From assembly GCF_042944905.1 (NCBI RefSeq), contig NZ_CP168496.1, positions 1,302,001 through 1,366,000 on the forward strand: a stretch of DNA of 64,000 nucleotides. The letters run 5' to 3'. The notes under the pieces were generated by a model. It did not search any database. It worked only from the letters and a program-made list of their open reading frames with translations, and was not told where the DNA came from. Source of the DNA: Psychrobacillus sp042944905. Lineage in GTDB: Bacteria; Bacillota; Bacilli; Bacillales_A; Planococcaceae. The translations under genes were made by a program, and so were the position numbers. Positions 44,515 through 53,579 of this stretch are shown one piece after another (the first letter of the stretch is position 1; the number at the start of each line of letters is the position of its first letter).

Positions 44515-47500
44515 ATGATGAGATTAATAGCGACTGTATTATCTGTTGTTCTGTTTTTGAGCATTTTTAGTGGTCCAGTTAATGTCTTAGCACAGGAATT
44601 ACAATATGAAACTAAAGCGATAATGGCGAATGAAAGTGAGGTAGGTGAATCAAATAAGGCGAGTGTTACAAAATTTGATTTATTTGAAGCTGCTACTTTA
44701 AATTCCTATAATCAGGTATTTAAAATGAACCCTTCCAATATAAAATCCATTACGAACAATGGAGGAAAATATGCTAGCTCGATCATTGAGAATGCAGTGG
44801 ATGGAAATATGAATACTTATTGGGAAACTGGAAGACCAAACAACGCGGAATTTAAAAATGAAATAGTAGTTCAATTTAAGGAAGCCACACAATTAAATAG
44901 AATTGTCTATGCAGCTAGACAATCAAGTGTTAAAGGGAAAGGCTTTGCTCAAGAGTTCGAAATATATAGCTCAACTACTGATGAAGGAGAGTTTCAAGCA
45001 GTAACCTTGGGTGAATATTATGAATCTACCGCGGATGTAGTAGAAATCCAATTTGACCCAACAAAATTTAAACGACTAAAATTTGTATTTACAAAAGCAA
45101 ATCAAGATTGGGCGAGTGCGTCCGAATTTAGTTTTTATAAAGAAGATCAAGTCAGAGATCGTATGAAAAAGCTATTTACTGATAGTGCGTTTAGTACTGT
45201 AAGTGAAGAGTTTAATTCAGAAGAGAAAATGGAAGCGTTAGAAGAGAGTGCTAAAACACATCCACTATACACTTCATTTAAAGAAGATATTGCAAACGCG
45301 AAACTGCTATTAAACAAAGAAAGACTAGAAGCTACAACAGCAGTAACAAAATCATTTACTGATTATTCAAACGAAAATTATTCCAAGTTATTTAAAATGG
45401 ACGCTGAAAATATCAAGAGTATACGTAACAATGGTAGTTATTATAGCAATTCTGTCTTAGTAAATGCTATTGATGGCAACTTAAATACGTATTGGGAAAC
45501 GAACAAAAGTAACTCAAAAGATTTCACAAATGAAGTGGAAGTAGAGTTTAAAGAAACGGTATTATTAAATCGAATCATGTATGGAGCAAGAGCATCTGAT
45601 CGAAAAGGATTTGCAGAAGAGTTTGACATATATGGTTCTAAAACATCAAAAGGTGACACATATGAACTTGTAACAACTGGAAAACATAATATGGTAGCTG
45701 GATTAGTAGAAGCGAAGTTTAAACCGACAGAATTTAAGCGACTAAAATTTATGTTCAAGAAATCCAATCAAAACTGGGCAACGCTATCAGAGTTAGCCTT
45801 TTATAAGGAAGACACTCTAAACGATAAGATATCAAACTTATTCACTGATGGAACAATGAGCGCAGTTATACCTGAATTTAATCGTTTTGAAAAAATTATT
45901 GCATTAGAAGAAGAATCAAAATCCCATCCTTTATATGAATCGAACTTCAGGGATGTACTACTTTTAGCTAAGGCTATTGTAAATGGTGAAATAGAGACAC
46001 AAGGAATGCAGGTTACAGCAGAACAGTATGGAGATATGGTGAAACATGCTAACCAAAATTTAAAGTTTGGTTTCGGTAACAACCTTCAACCTACAGGATT
46101 TGCAGCACAACCAGGAGATAAAATAACCGTTTACGTTGAAGCAGATTCAAAAAGTCCAATGCCTAGTTTATCTTTTGCGCAACAAGAAGGTTCTTGGTCC
46201 AGCTGGAGAAAAGATGTAAGCTTAGTACCGGGTAAAAATAGCATAACTGTACCTACCATTATTAAAGATAGTGGGTATAACAAAGCAGTAACGCCTGGTG
46301 GAAGTATATATATTGTCAACCCGTATACAGCAGAACAACAAGGAAAAGTTCCTGTTTTAAGATTTGAAGGTGTAGAGAAATTTCCATTTGCAACTGCTAA
46401 TACAAACATTGATGAGTTCAAATCATTCTTAATAGACTATAAGAAAAAATTAGACAAAGATAAAGCGAAACATCCAAATGTTGCAGACAGAGAAGTACTA
46501 GATGTTTTTGAATTCGTAAGTAAACATATTTTTTGGACAGGTACTGCGACAGGTGCTTATAAAACGTATATAGAAGATGGCTATAGTCCATTAGAAACAA
46601 TTGAGTCTTACAATAATCATATGGAAGAAATATTTAAGTACTATGGTTTAGATGCGCGTAGCGAAGTGCATGATCCAAAATATATACGAGATAACGTCAG
46701 ACTTGCTCAACCATATGCATATATGTATGCTGCGGGTGATCATATAGGCACTTTAGTTGACGTGATGGCTGACCATCTAATTCCATTTGAAGTCAGAGGA
46801 CCTTCATGGGGCTTAACGCACGAAATAGGACACAGAATGGATGTAAATGCTAGACTTTACGGTGAAGTAACGAATAATATGCTACCACAATATATGGCAA
46901 CCTTATATAATAAACCAGATAATAGAATACCATTTGAGTCAACTATTTATAAAAATGTCATTAAAGAAAATTTGAAAGATTATAATGCTCAAGGGCTTTT
47001 TGAAAAACTGGGAGTATATTGGCAACTAGAGATGTATAGTCCTGGGTACTGGGGAAAATTAAATAGATTATATAGAGAAAGAAATGTAAATCTTACAAAT
47101 GGAGAAAGCACTAAACAACAATATTTAGTAGAATTTTCTTCAGAAATATTAAAACTTGATTTAAGTGAACATTTTGCAAGACATGGTTTTGTAGTAAATA
47201 AAGATACAGGAGAAAAGACTAGTAAATATTCAAAGCCAGATAAAGTATGGTATTTAAATAATTCTGTTGTTGGATATAAAGGAAACGGAATAGAAGATAA
47301 AACGGCATCGGTTGGCGTCACCCTTGTTTCGAGCGCTGCAAATAAAACTAACACGCTAAACTTTGTTATGGATGTAAGTCATAAAGAAGACGTTTTAGGA
47401 TATGAAATATCTAGAAACGGTGAGATTGTAGGCTTTACATCGTCCAATAGTTTTATAGATAGAGGTATAGATCCAAGTAATAACTACAGCTATCAAATTA

Positions 47501-48084
47501 TTGTATATGATAAAAAGTTAAGTACACTTAAGTCGATAGATATTAAGGCGTTTAAACCAACATTATCAGTGGAAGAGCATGTAACATTAAAATTACATCA
47601 AGTGTTTGATCCGATGAACTATGTAAAAGCAACTAACTACCAAGGAAATGATATTACCAAAGAGGTAGTCGTAAAGTCTTCCAATGTGGATGTAACGAAT
47701 AAAGGTGAATATGAAGTTGTTTATGAAATAACAAATACAGATGCGAATGAAACAAAAAAAATGAAAGTTACTGTAGCAAGTGATTATGCATATATTTCGG
47801 ATCTGAATGCCAAATCAGTAAGTGTTGGTTGGAGTACATTTAAGAAAGATAAAGCTCCAGCTGGTGGCACTATTACATTAGTTAGGCAAGGTCTTGAAGT
47901 AACCTATGCCAAAGGAATTGGGGTACACGCTAACTCGGAAGTAGTTTATGATATTGAAGGAAAAGGCTTTGATTTCTTTGAAAGTTATATTGGAATTGAT
48001 CAAGCTATGAAAGGGAATACATCATCTGCAACGTTTGAAGTGTGGGTAGATGGAGAAAAGAAATACAATAGTAAGGTTGTTTAA
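44515..48084 (+). CDS. Secreted M60-like (enhancin/mucin-degrading) metallopeptidase, N-terminal 1189 residues before a frameshift
   Basis: Signal peptide (residues 1-26, ending VNVLAQ). Two homologous discoidin/F5-8 type C-like carbohydrate-binding domains lie at about 66-210 and 288-432 (SIxNNG, DGNxNTYWET, FKRLKF, FYKED in both). The peptidase M60 domain runs about 535-900 with the zinc motif HEIGHRMD (769-773 HExxH) and Glu in LYGEVTNN. Then come an Fn3-like segment (940-1010), an Ig-like DUF5011-type domain (to about 1085) and the first part of an NPCBM domain. M60 proteins degrade mucins or glycoproteins at surfaces. The NPCBM domain breaks off at TAA 48082-48084 and continues in the next frame, so a 1-nt insertion near GGTTGTTTAAA is suspected. 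GGGAGGA precedes the ATG. Confidence 0.88.
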   Translation: MMRLIATVLSVVLFLSIFSGPVNVLAQELQYETKAIMANESEVGESNKASVTKFDLFEAATLNSYNQVFKMNPSNIKSITNNGGKYASSIIENAVDGNMNTYWETGRPNNAEFKNEIVVQFKEATQLNRIVYAARQSSVKGKGFAQEFEIYSSTTDEGEFQAVTLGEYYESTADVVEIQFDPTKFKRLKFVFTKANQDWASASEFSFYKEDQVRDRMKKLFTDSAFSTVSEEFNSEEKMEALEESAKTHPLYTSFKEDIANAKLLLNKERLEATTAVTKSFTDYSNENYSKLFKMDAENIKSIRNNGSYYSNSVLVNAIDGNLNTYWETNKSNSKDFTNEVEVEFKETVLLNRIMYGARASDRKGFAEEFDIYGSKTSKGDTYELVTTGKHNMVAGLVEAKFKPTEFKRLKFMFKKSNQNWATLSELAFYKEDTLNDKISNLFTDGTMSAVIPEFNRFEKIIALEEESKSHPLYESNFRDVLLLAKAIVNGEIETQGMQVTAEQYGDMVKHANQNLKFGFGNNLQPTGFAAQPGDKITVYVEADSKSPMPSLSFAQQEGSWSSWRKDVSLVPGKNSITVPTIIKDSGYNKAVTPGGSIYIVNPYTAEQQGKVPVLRFEGVEKFPFATANTNIDEFKSFLIDYKKKLDKDKAKHPNVADREVLDVFEFVSKHIFWTGTATGAYKTYIEDGYSPLETIESYNNHMEEIFKYYGLDARSEVHDPKYIRDNVRLAQPYAYMYAAGDHIGTLVDVMADHLIPFEVRGPSWGLTHEIGHRMDVNARLYGEVTNNMLPQYMATLYNKPDNRIPFESTIYKNVIKENLKDYNAQGLFEKLGVYWQLEMYSPGYWGKLNRLYRERNVNLTNGESTKQQYLVEFSSEILKLDLSEHFARHGFVVNKDTGEKTSKYSKPDKVWYLNNSVVGYKGNGIEDKTASVGVTLVSSAANKTNTLNFVMDVSHKEDVLGYEISRNGEIVGFTSSNSFIDRGIDPSNNYSYQIIVYDKKLSTLKSIDIKAFKPTLSVEEHVTLKLHQVFDPMNYVKATNYQGNDITKEVVVKSSNVDVTNKGEYEVVYEITNTDANETKKMKVTVASDYAYISDLNAKSVSVGWSTFKKDKAPAGGTITLVRQGLEVTYAKGIGVHANSEVVYDIEGKGFDFFESYIGIDQAMKGNTSSATFEVWVDGEKKYNSKVV

Positions 48085-49333
48085 ATCAATGACGGAACAT
48101 GAATTTGTAAAAGTTCCTGTAACAGGTGCAAAAGAAATTAAGCTTGTAACGACAGATGCAAAAGATAATGGGAATACAGCAGATCATACAGTATGGGCGG
48201 ATGCCAAACTTGTTGAAAACTCGAACAAACTTACATTAAATATACCAAAATCAGTTGCGACAAAAGTGGGAGAGCCTATAAACATCAAAGAAGAATATTC
48301 TGCAATGGATCCTGAAGATGGGGATTTAACTGCGAAAGTAAAAGTTATTGGAGCAGATAAAGTAAGATTTGATAGAGCGGGGAAATATGAGATTAGCTAC
48401 GTTGTAACAGATAATGATGGAAACGAAACACAAAAAACTCGAACGATATCAGTAGTGAATATGGAAGATTATAAATACCTATCGAATTTTGATTGGAAGT
48501 CTACTCAAAACAGCTATACGGCTCCTTTAAAAGACCTATCTATAAGTGCTAAAACATTGCGATTGACAGACGAGTCTAATAAAGAAGTTGCTTATGAGAA
48601 AGGAATAGGAGCACATTCTAATTCAACGATTGTGTATGATTTAACGGATAAACAATCAGATTATTTCACGTCATTTGTAGGGGTAGATAGACAAATGTAT
48701 GGATCTGTCGGTTCGGTCATATTTCAAGTATTTGTTGATGGTGAAAAGCAATTCGACAGTGGTTTAATGAATTCTAGAGATCCTCAAAAATTTATAGAAA
48801 TAAATATAAGTGGAGCTAAGGAACTTAAACTAGTTGTAACAGATGGTGGAAATGGAAATGGATCAGACCATGCGACATGGGGAGATACAAAATTACATTA
48901 TGCAAATTCTGAAAGAGTGTACACGAATGAGCTAGAAAAAGAGGTAGAAGAAGCAAAAGTAATAGATAAAGAGATATATACTTCTGAAAGTTTCAATACA
49001 TTACAAAATGCTATAGCTAAAGCAGAAGAAATGTTAGCAAACAACAAAGCTACTCAAATAGAAGTAGATGGAGTGTTAGCGTCCATAATAGAAGCAAAAA
49101 AAGCTTTAGTTGAAATAGACTTAACACAAGTAATAGTTACAAATGACCGATACTTAAGTGATTCTGTTAAGAAAACGTTAGGATTAGCCGGAGATATTAC
49201 CCTTGGTAATATGCTCAAGCTTACAACTTTAATTAGTAATTCAGGAAGAGTTAGTGTAAACAGTCACTTTATTTCCTCAAAAAAGCATGAACTTTTTTCA
49301 AATTCCTTCAGTTTAACATCTATACTCTTCTGA
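48050..49333 (+). pseudogene. M60-like peptidase gene, middle part: NPCBM, Ig-like and FIVAR domains, cut by a transposon
   Basis: It continues the preceding gene in the +1 frame: the NPCBM end (VTGAKEIKLVTTDAKDNGNT), an Ig-like DUF5011-type domain (MDPEDGDLTAKVKVIG, FDRAGKYEISYVVTDNDGNE), a second full NPCBM domain (VAYEKGIGAHSNSTIVYDL to GNGSDHATWGDTKLHYAN) and a FIVAR helical repeat (LEKEVEEAKVIDKEIYTSES). The C-terminal segment LGLAGDITLGNMLKLTTL should lead into leucine-rich repeats. True coding sequence ends at 49254, where the transposon begins; the last 26 codons are transposon end sequence. Confidence 0.85.
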
Positions 49334-49379
49334 GATAATGTGGTAAATTTTTTTCATATTATTAAGGGAGGGTTTTTTT

Positions 49380-49910
49380 GTGATTATTTCTTACGATTTT
49401 GGAGTTAATTTGAACGAGTATGCTTCAAGAGGGACGGCGAATTTTTTTCCATTATTAGAGACTTGCCCTAACTGTAACTGTTTGGCTCATGGAAACCTTC
49501 ACCGGAATGGTTATTATTGGAGGTATGGGATTGCGGAGGATGTCACAGTCAAGATTCCTATTTGTCGTTTTAGATGCGTGGTTTGTAAGGTGAGTGTTTC
49601 GATTCTTCCAGACTTTCTGATTCCTTATTTCCAACATACGATTCATACCATACTAGGGCGTGTTCATCAGCTGCTTCAAAGAAAGCAAGCCTGCGGTGGA
49701 AGGCAATTATTAAGATTTCATCTAAAGCGCTACTTGAAAAACATTCATTGGATACATTGTTACTTTGTCGACAAAGGTCCTGTTTTTGGTATGTCAAATG
49801 AGATAAAAAAAGAAGCCACAAAATATATGAAAATGATCCTCGATTTTGGCGAATCACCCTTCTTGCGAAGGTCATGGGGTCACTTATCAAAATACTTTAT
49901 GGCAAATTAA
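49380..49910 (+). CDS. DUF6431-type zinc-ribbon protein of the transposon
   Basis: A 176-aa protein with two Cys pairs forming a zinc ribbon: LLETCPNCNCLAHGNLHRNG and PICRFRCVVCKVSVSILPDF. A helical region (TILGRVHQLLQRKQACGGRQ) follows. This corresponds to the family annotated DUF6431, found upstream of such transposases. The start is GTG 49380 with AAGGGAGGG about 8 nt upstream. The role may be target or end recognition, by analogy to extra subunits in Tn7-like systems; this is a guess. Confidence 0.75.
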   Translation: MIISYDFGVNLNEYASRGTANFFPLLETCPNCNCLAHGNLHRNGYYWRYGIAEDVTVKIPICRFRCVVCKVSVSILPDFLIPYFQHTIHTILGRVHQLLQRKQACGGRQLLRFHLKRYLKNIHWIHCYFVDKGPVFGMSNEIKKEATKYMKMILDFGESPFLRRSWGHLSKYFMAN

Positions 49911-50043
49911 TTCTAGCATATTTAGTGTGTTTAATAAATATTATTCGTCCCACATACCTTTTTCATAGTCAGGATTTGTCGTAAAAAGTAGAATTTAAAT
50001 TATGGATGACCGGTCGTCCTTCTATCAAAAGGAGGAAGATTCC

Positions 50044-51306
50044 ATGAATGAAAAAGTACGCAATGAGGTAGCTTTATTTCGATATGGGCTGATAGCCCCT
50101 CTATTTAATGGGCAAGTTGAAATGAAGGTATATTTTAATGAATTAGAGGGGAAGATTCACTCAGTTCCTTATTATGGGGAACGAAAAATAGCAGCTAAAA
50201 CAATACAAGAATGGCTACTTCATTACCGTCGAAACGGATTTGAAGCATTAAAACCGAAGAAACGAGCGGACAGAGGGAATTCTCGAAGACTATCTCCAGA
50301 TGATCAAGATCATCTTCTGGAAATACGAAAAAAATCCCTCCATATGCCCGTTAGTGTTTTCTACGAACAATTAATCGAGCGTGGAGAGATAAACAAAGCA
50401 CAAATTTCTTACTCCACTATAAACCGATTATTGAAAAAGCACAATCTAATTGGAAAAAGTATTTTGGCGACGCCTGAGAGAAAGCGATTTGCGCATGACA
50501 AAGTCAATGTGCTATGGCAAGGGGATCTATCCCATGGGCCCTATCTATCAAGCAATAAAAAAAGTGTAAAGACTTTTTTAGTCGCTTATATTGACGATTG
50601 TTCACGATTAATCCCTTATGCGCAGTTTTTCACATCCGAAAAATTTGATGGATTAAGAATTGTAACAAAAGAAGCTTTAACTCGCAGGGGAAAACCGACC
50701 ATTATTTATGCGGATAATGGCAAGATCTATCGATCTGAAACACTACAGTATGCATGTGCCCAATTGGGTATTACTTTAGCGCACACACAGCCTTATGACC
50801 CTCAAAGTAAAGGGAAAATAGAACGGTTTTTTAAAACGGTTCAAACTCGATTTTATCCGTTATTAAAAACAGATCCTGTTCATTCAGTTGAAGAGTTAAA
50901 CGAACGATTTTGGCACTGGTTAGAAAAGGATTATCATCGCAAAGTGCATGCGTCCTTAGATGGAAAAACGCCACATGAGGTTTTTCAGGCGCAACTGAAT
51001 CAATTGACATTCTTAGAGGATACATCCCTTCTTGAAACTATTTTCTTAAAGCGCGAACAACGTAAGGTAAAAGCGGATAGTACCATTACATTAAACAAAC
51101 AGCTTTACGAGGTACCGAATCGTTTTATCGGGACCTCCATCGATGTGAGGTTAGATGAAAATGGTGTGTACGTATTTGAAGATGGTAAGAAAGTAGCGGA
51201 AGCAACGCTTGTTAATATGACTGATAATGCCCATGTCAAACGGGTACGTTCTCCTTTTTCATTGTCTCAGGCGACGAAGGAAAAGGAGGAGCAAGAAAAT
51301 GTATAA
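50044..51306 (+). CDS. DDE transposase with Mu-type C-terminal domain (TniA/Tn552 TnpA-like)
   Basis: A 420-aa transposase. N-terminal helix-turn-helix segments (YGERKIAAKTIQEWLLHYRR, ISYSTINRLLKKHNLIGKSI) precede the rve catalytic core with D in LWQGDLSHGPYL, D in IIYADNGKIYRSE and E in DPQSKGKIERFFKTVQTRF. A beta-barrel Mu-C-like domain (STITLNKQLYEVPNRFIGTS) ends the protein. ATG 50044 has AGGAGGAAGA upstream. It overlaps the ATPase gene by 8 bp. Confidence 0.93.
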   Translation: MNEKVRNEVALFRYGLIAPLFNGQVEMKVYFNELEGKIHSVPYYGERKIAAKTIQEWLLHYRRNGFEALKPKKRADRGNSRRLSPDDQDHLLEIRKKSLHMPVSVFYEQLIERGEINKAQISYSTINRLLKKHNLIGKSILATPERKRFAHDKVNVLWQGDLSHGPYLSSNKKSVKTFLVAYIDDCSRLIPYAQFFTSEKFDGLRIVTKEALTRRGKPTIIYADNGKIYRSETLQYACAQLGITLAHTQPYDPQSKGKIERFFKTVQTRFYPLLKTDPVHSVEELNERFWHWLEKDYHRKVHASLDGKTPHEVFQAQLNQLTFLEDTSLLETIFLKREQRKVKADSTITLNKQLYEVPNRFIGTSIDVRLDENGVYVFEDGKKVAEATLVNMTDNAHVKRVRSPFSLSQATKEKEEQENV

Positions 51307-52102
51307 AACATTTTACTCGTTGGCTCAAGCACCATTCTCAAAAGAGATCGCATCTTCCGATGCATTTCTTTCTACTGATTATCAAGGTGCAATTAGTGCA
51401 TTACATTATTTGCAAAAATCAAAGGGGATGGGTCTTCTTATTGGCGATCCTGGTGTAGGGAAAACCTTTACCCTGCGATCGTTTAAAGAATCGCTTAATC
51501 CATCTTTATATCATGTCATCTACTTTCCGCTCTCGACAGGCGGTGTGATGGATTTTTATCGTGGTCTGGTCTATGGATTAGGAGAGGAACCGAAGTTCCG
51601 TAAAGTAGATCTTTTTAGACAAATTCAACAAGGTATTGAGCGAATGGCTTTTGAACGAAAAATAACGCCTGTTTTCATTTTAGATGAAATGCATATGGCA
51701 AAAGATGCATTCTTGCAAGATATAGCTTTATTGTTTAATTTTCAAATGGATTCAACAAATCCTTATATTTTAGTATTATCAGGTTTACCGCATTTAAAAA
51801 CACGATTAATGTTAAATCATCATCGACCACTATCACAAAGAATGATTATGAAGTATGAGATCCAGCCATTGACTAAAGTGGAAGTTTCCAATTATATCAA
51901 TCATCATTTGAAGTTAGCCGGAGCAAAAATGCCGATTTTCACTGAATCAGCTATAGAAGCAATCACCTTGCGGTCGCAAGGTTGGCCTAGAGTCATTAAT
52001 ACATTAACGGTGAATAGTTTATTATTTGGCTCGCAATTAAAGAAAGAACAGATTGATGAGGAAATCGTCCGGTTAGCCGTAGAAGATAGTGGTTTAGCAT
52101 GA
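51299..52102 (+). CDS. Transposition AAA+ ATPase (TniB/ExeA-like)
   Basis: A 267-aa AAA+ ATPase with Walker A GLLIGDPGVGKTFT, Walker B PVFILDEMHMA, sensor-type LVLSGLPHLKTRL and arginine-rich HHRPLSQRMI. It is like ExeA/TniB/Tn552 p271 proteins that select target DNA and activate the transposase. It overlaps both neighbours (8 bp before, ATGA after), showing a tightly coupled operon. An ATG at 51227 in the frame lies deep in the transposase gene and is rejected. Confidence 0.92.
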   Translation: MYKTFYSLAQAPFSKEIASSDAFLSTDYQGAISALHYLQKSKGMGLLIGDPGVGKTFTLRSFKESLNPSLYHVIYFPLSTGGVMDFYRGLVYGLGEEPKFRKVDLFRQIQQGIERMAFERKITPVFILDEMHMAKDAFLQDIALLFNFQMDSTNPYILVLSGLPHLKTRLMLNHHRPLSQRMIMKYEIQPLTKVEVSNYINHHLKLAGAKMPIFTESAIEAITLRSQGWPRVINTLTVNSLLFGSQLKKEQIDEEIVRLAVEDSGLA

Positions 52103-52356
52103 AGCGAGGCATCTTAGTTTATGATCAGCGAGAGCAAGAGTGGCGGGTGTGGATTGGTCAGACGCGTTACTGGGTACAACAAGGCTATACGTTTGAGTTG
52201 CGGATTCAGCAACGATATTTTAACGCATATTTAGAGAAAGATATAGATTGGTTCGTCACGTTGGATTATGAGGTTATTTTCATTCTTCACCTAAATGAGG
52301 TGTACAAGATTCGGATCAATACAATAGAATATATACCACTAGACACCCCGTTTTAG
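52099..52356 (+). CDS. DUF5348-type small protein of the transposon
   Basis: An 85-aa beta-rich protein: VYDQREQEWRVWIGQTRYWV, QQGYTFELRIQQRYFNAYLE, TLDYEVIFILHLNEVYKIRI. It matches the DUF5348 type found as the last gene in this kind of element. It begins at the ATGA shared with the ATPase stop, so it is a regular transposon gene; the function is unknown. Confidence 0.75.
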   Translation: MKRGILVYDQREQEWRVWIGQTRYWVQQGYTFELRIQQRYFNAYLEKDIDWFVTLDYEVIFILHLNEVYKIRINTIEYIPLDTPF

Positions 52357-52382
52357 GGGTTTTCTTTTGTTTATGGATAGAT

Positions 52383-52502
52383 GGATTAATGTGAATAAAG
52401 TTGGGCACATTCTGAAATTAAGTGAAAAAAATAGCACATTATTTCAGATTTCCCACTGGATTAATGTGAAAAGAAGTGCCTGGAATAATGTGCTCGGTTA
52501 CA
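52383..52502. repeat. Right-end transposase-binding-like repeats
   Basis: Near copies of GGATTAATGTGAA occur at 52383-52395 and 52458-52470, GGAATAATGTGC at the tip (52482-52493), and an inverted copy GCACATTATTTC at 52434-52445. Only one such copy is obvious in the first 25 bp of the left end, so the ends are asymmetric as in Tn7/Mu-like elements. Confidence 0.6.
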
Positions 52503-52906
52503 GAGTTAGTTCTCTGGATGGGTTACAATATGCCAGAAATTTAGTGATGCTAGATCTAACTGGAAATGGAATAATGGATTTCTCACCGCTAAAAGATTTA
52601 AAAAATTTGCAAAGCATACATGTTACCCCTCAAGTATTGGAAATAGCAGCATTTAAAGGACCAGTAGTTGAATTTGAGAATCATGTGAGAGGAATAGACG
52701 GAAATAAAGTCACTCCGACTTAAGTGGTAATTAGAAATACTAGTACTTCTAAAGAGATAGTAGTTGATGTGAGTAAATGGGAACAAAACCCTGATAAGTT
52801 TACACTAGATCTTTCAAATGAAGATAAAGGATATTATAGTCTAATATTAGTTTATCAAGTAGATGGTAATCATATTCAAATAATGAGTATGATAGATAAC
52901 AAGTAA
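52503..52906 (+). pseudogene. M60-like peptidase gene, C-terminal part with leucine-rich repeat, one in-frame stop
   Basis: In the same frame as the part left of the transposon, it encodes SSLDGLQYARNLVMLDLTGN, GIMDFSPLKDLKNLQSIHVT, a leucine-rich repeat, then TAA at 52721-52723, and again in the same frame NTSTSKEIVVDVSKWEQNPD to a final TAA at 52906. The full ancestral gene would run 44515-52906 without the insertion, about 1700 residues. A strong terminator follows at 52930. Confidence 0.8.
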
Positions 52907-52929
52907 ATACTGTTTTCAAGATAATGATA

Positions 52930-52966
52930 AAGCCGGTGGAAGTATTTGCGATACTTCCACCGGCTT
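52930..52966. terminator. Terminator after the M60 gene
   Basis: A perfect 16-bp stem AAGCCGGTGGAAGTAT/ATACTTCCACCGGCTT with a 5-nt loop TTGCG is followed by a T-rich tail. Confidence 0.92.
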
Positions 52967-52974
52967 ATTTCTTT

Positions 52975-53419
52975 TCGGGATTTCGTAATTAAAGTTGGTT
53001 ATGTTAATAATCTGTTGAACAGAGAGTTTGTGGTTAGAACCATCTATGAAGCTTACAAACTCTTCTTTTGTATAGGTATCTAGTGCTTTTTGAACTTTTT
53101 CATCGTAGTTTCGGGGCTATACACTGAAACTTCATTATCAACAATAATGATAGATACAACAGATGTATATTTTTTCCTTAGATGATTCATCCGAATTGGA
53201 AAGTAATTTCCAACTACTGATTGTCTCAATGTCACTAGGATCTTTTACTATTCCTTCTTTTTGATTGAAAGCCATCTTCTCAAGTAATTGGTTTAGAGTA
53301 CTGCTATCGGATGTTTCTCCCACAAAACTGATATTGCCACCACCCTTGATACCTATGCAGTCTAAATTGAAAAAATGGTTTAATTTTTGTTGGTTTGGGT
53401 AAAATTGGTATAGAGACAT
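52975..53419 (-). pseudogene. Multiply frameshifted hypothetical gene
   Basis: The minus strand shows three successive coding-like frames: MSLYQFYPNQQKLNHFFNLD to SSWKLLSNSDESSKEKIY (53419-53150), then TSVVSIIIVDNEVSVYSPE, then YDEKVQKALDTYTKEEFVSF and SVQQIINITNFNYEIP. Two frameshifts are needed to join them. The family is not recognised. Decay fits the neighbouring transposon-damaged region. Confidence 0.45.
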
Positions 53420-53579
53420 TTAAATTCAACTGTATGATAAATCCCCCATTTATATTTTTCCCGTTATAACCTGTTTGATGAAGTATTTATTTTATATGTT
53501 AACGAATATATTAATGTAATGAATACAGATCACCTGAAGAGCTGAAAACGTTTCAATTTAAAAGGAAAGAGGTGTACAA

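Larger units (their letters stand above)
49255..52502 (+). mobile_element. Tn552/Mu-like four-gene transposon, 3248 bp, 7-bp target duplication
   Basis: The ends are imperfect inverted repeats: left TGTAAACAGTCACTTTATT, right (complement) TGTAACCGAGCACATTATT. Both sides are flanked by GAGTTAG (49248-49254 and 52503-52509). Removing the element with one duplicate restores the host frame as NSGRVSSLDGLQYA. The cargo is four co-directed, overlapping or closely spaced genes: DUF6431 protein, DDE transposase with Mu-type C-terminus, AAA+ ATPase and DUF5348 protein. A transposase plus ATPase and a 6-7 bp duplication are features of Tn552-like elements. Confidence 0.93.

Noticed and set aside
44515..52906. 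Defence island or phage around the broken M60 gene
   Set aside because: Only transposition genes are present in the insert; no nuclease, toxin, capsid or integrase genes of such systems are seen.
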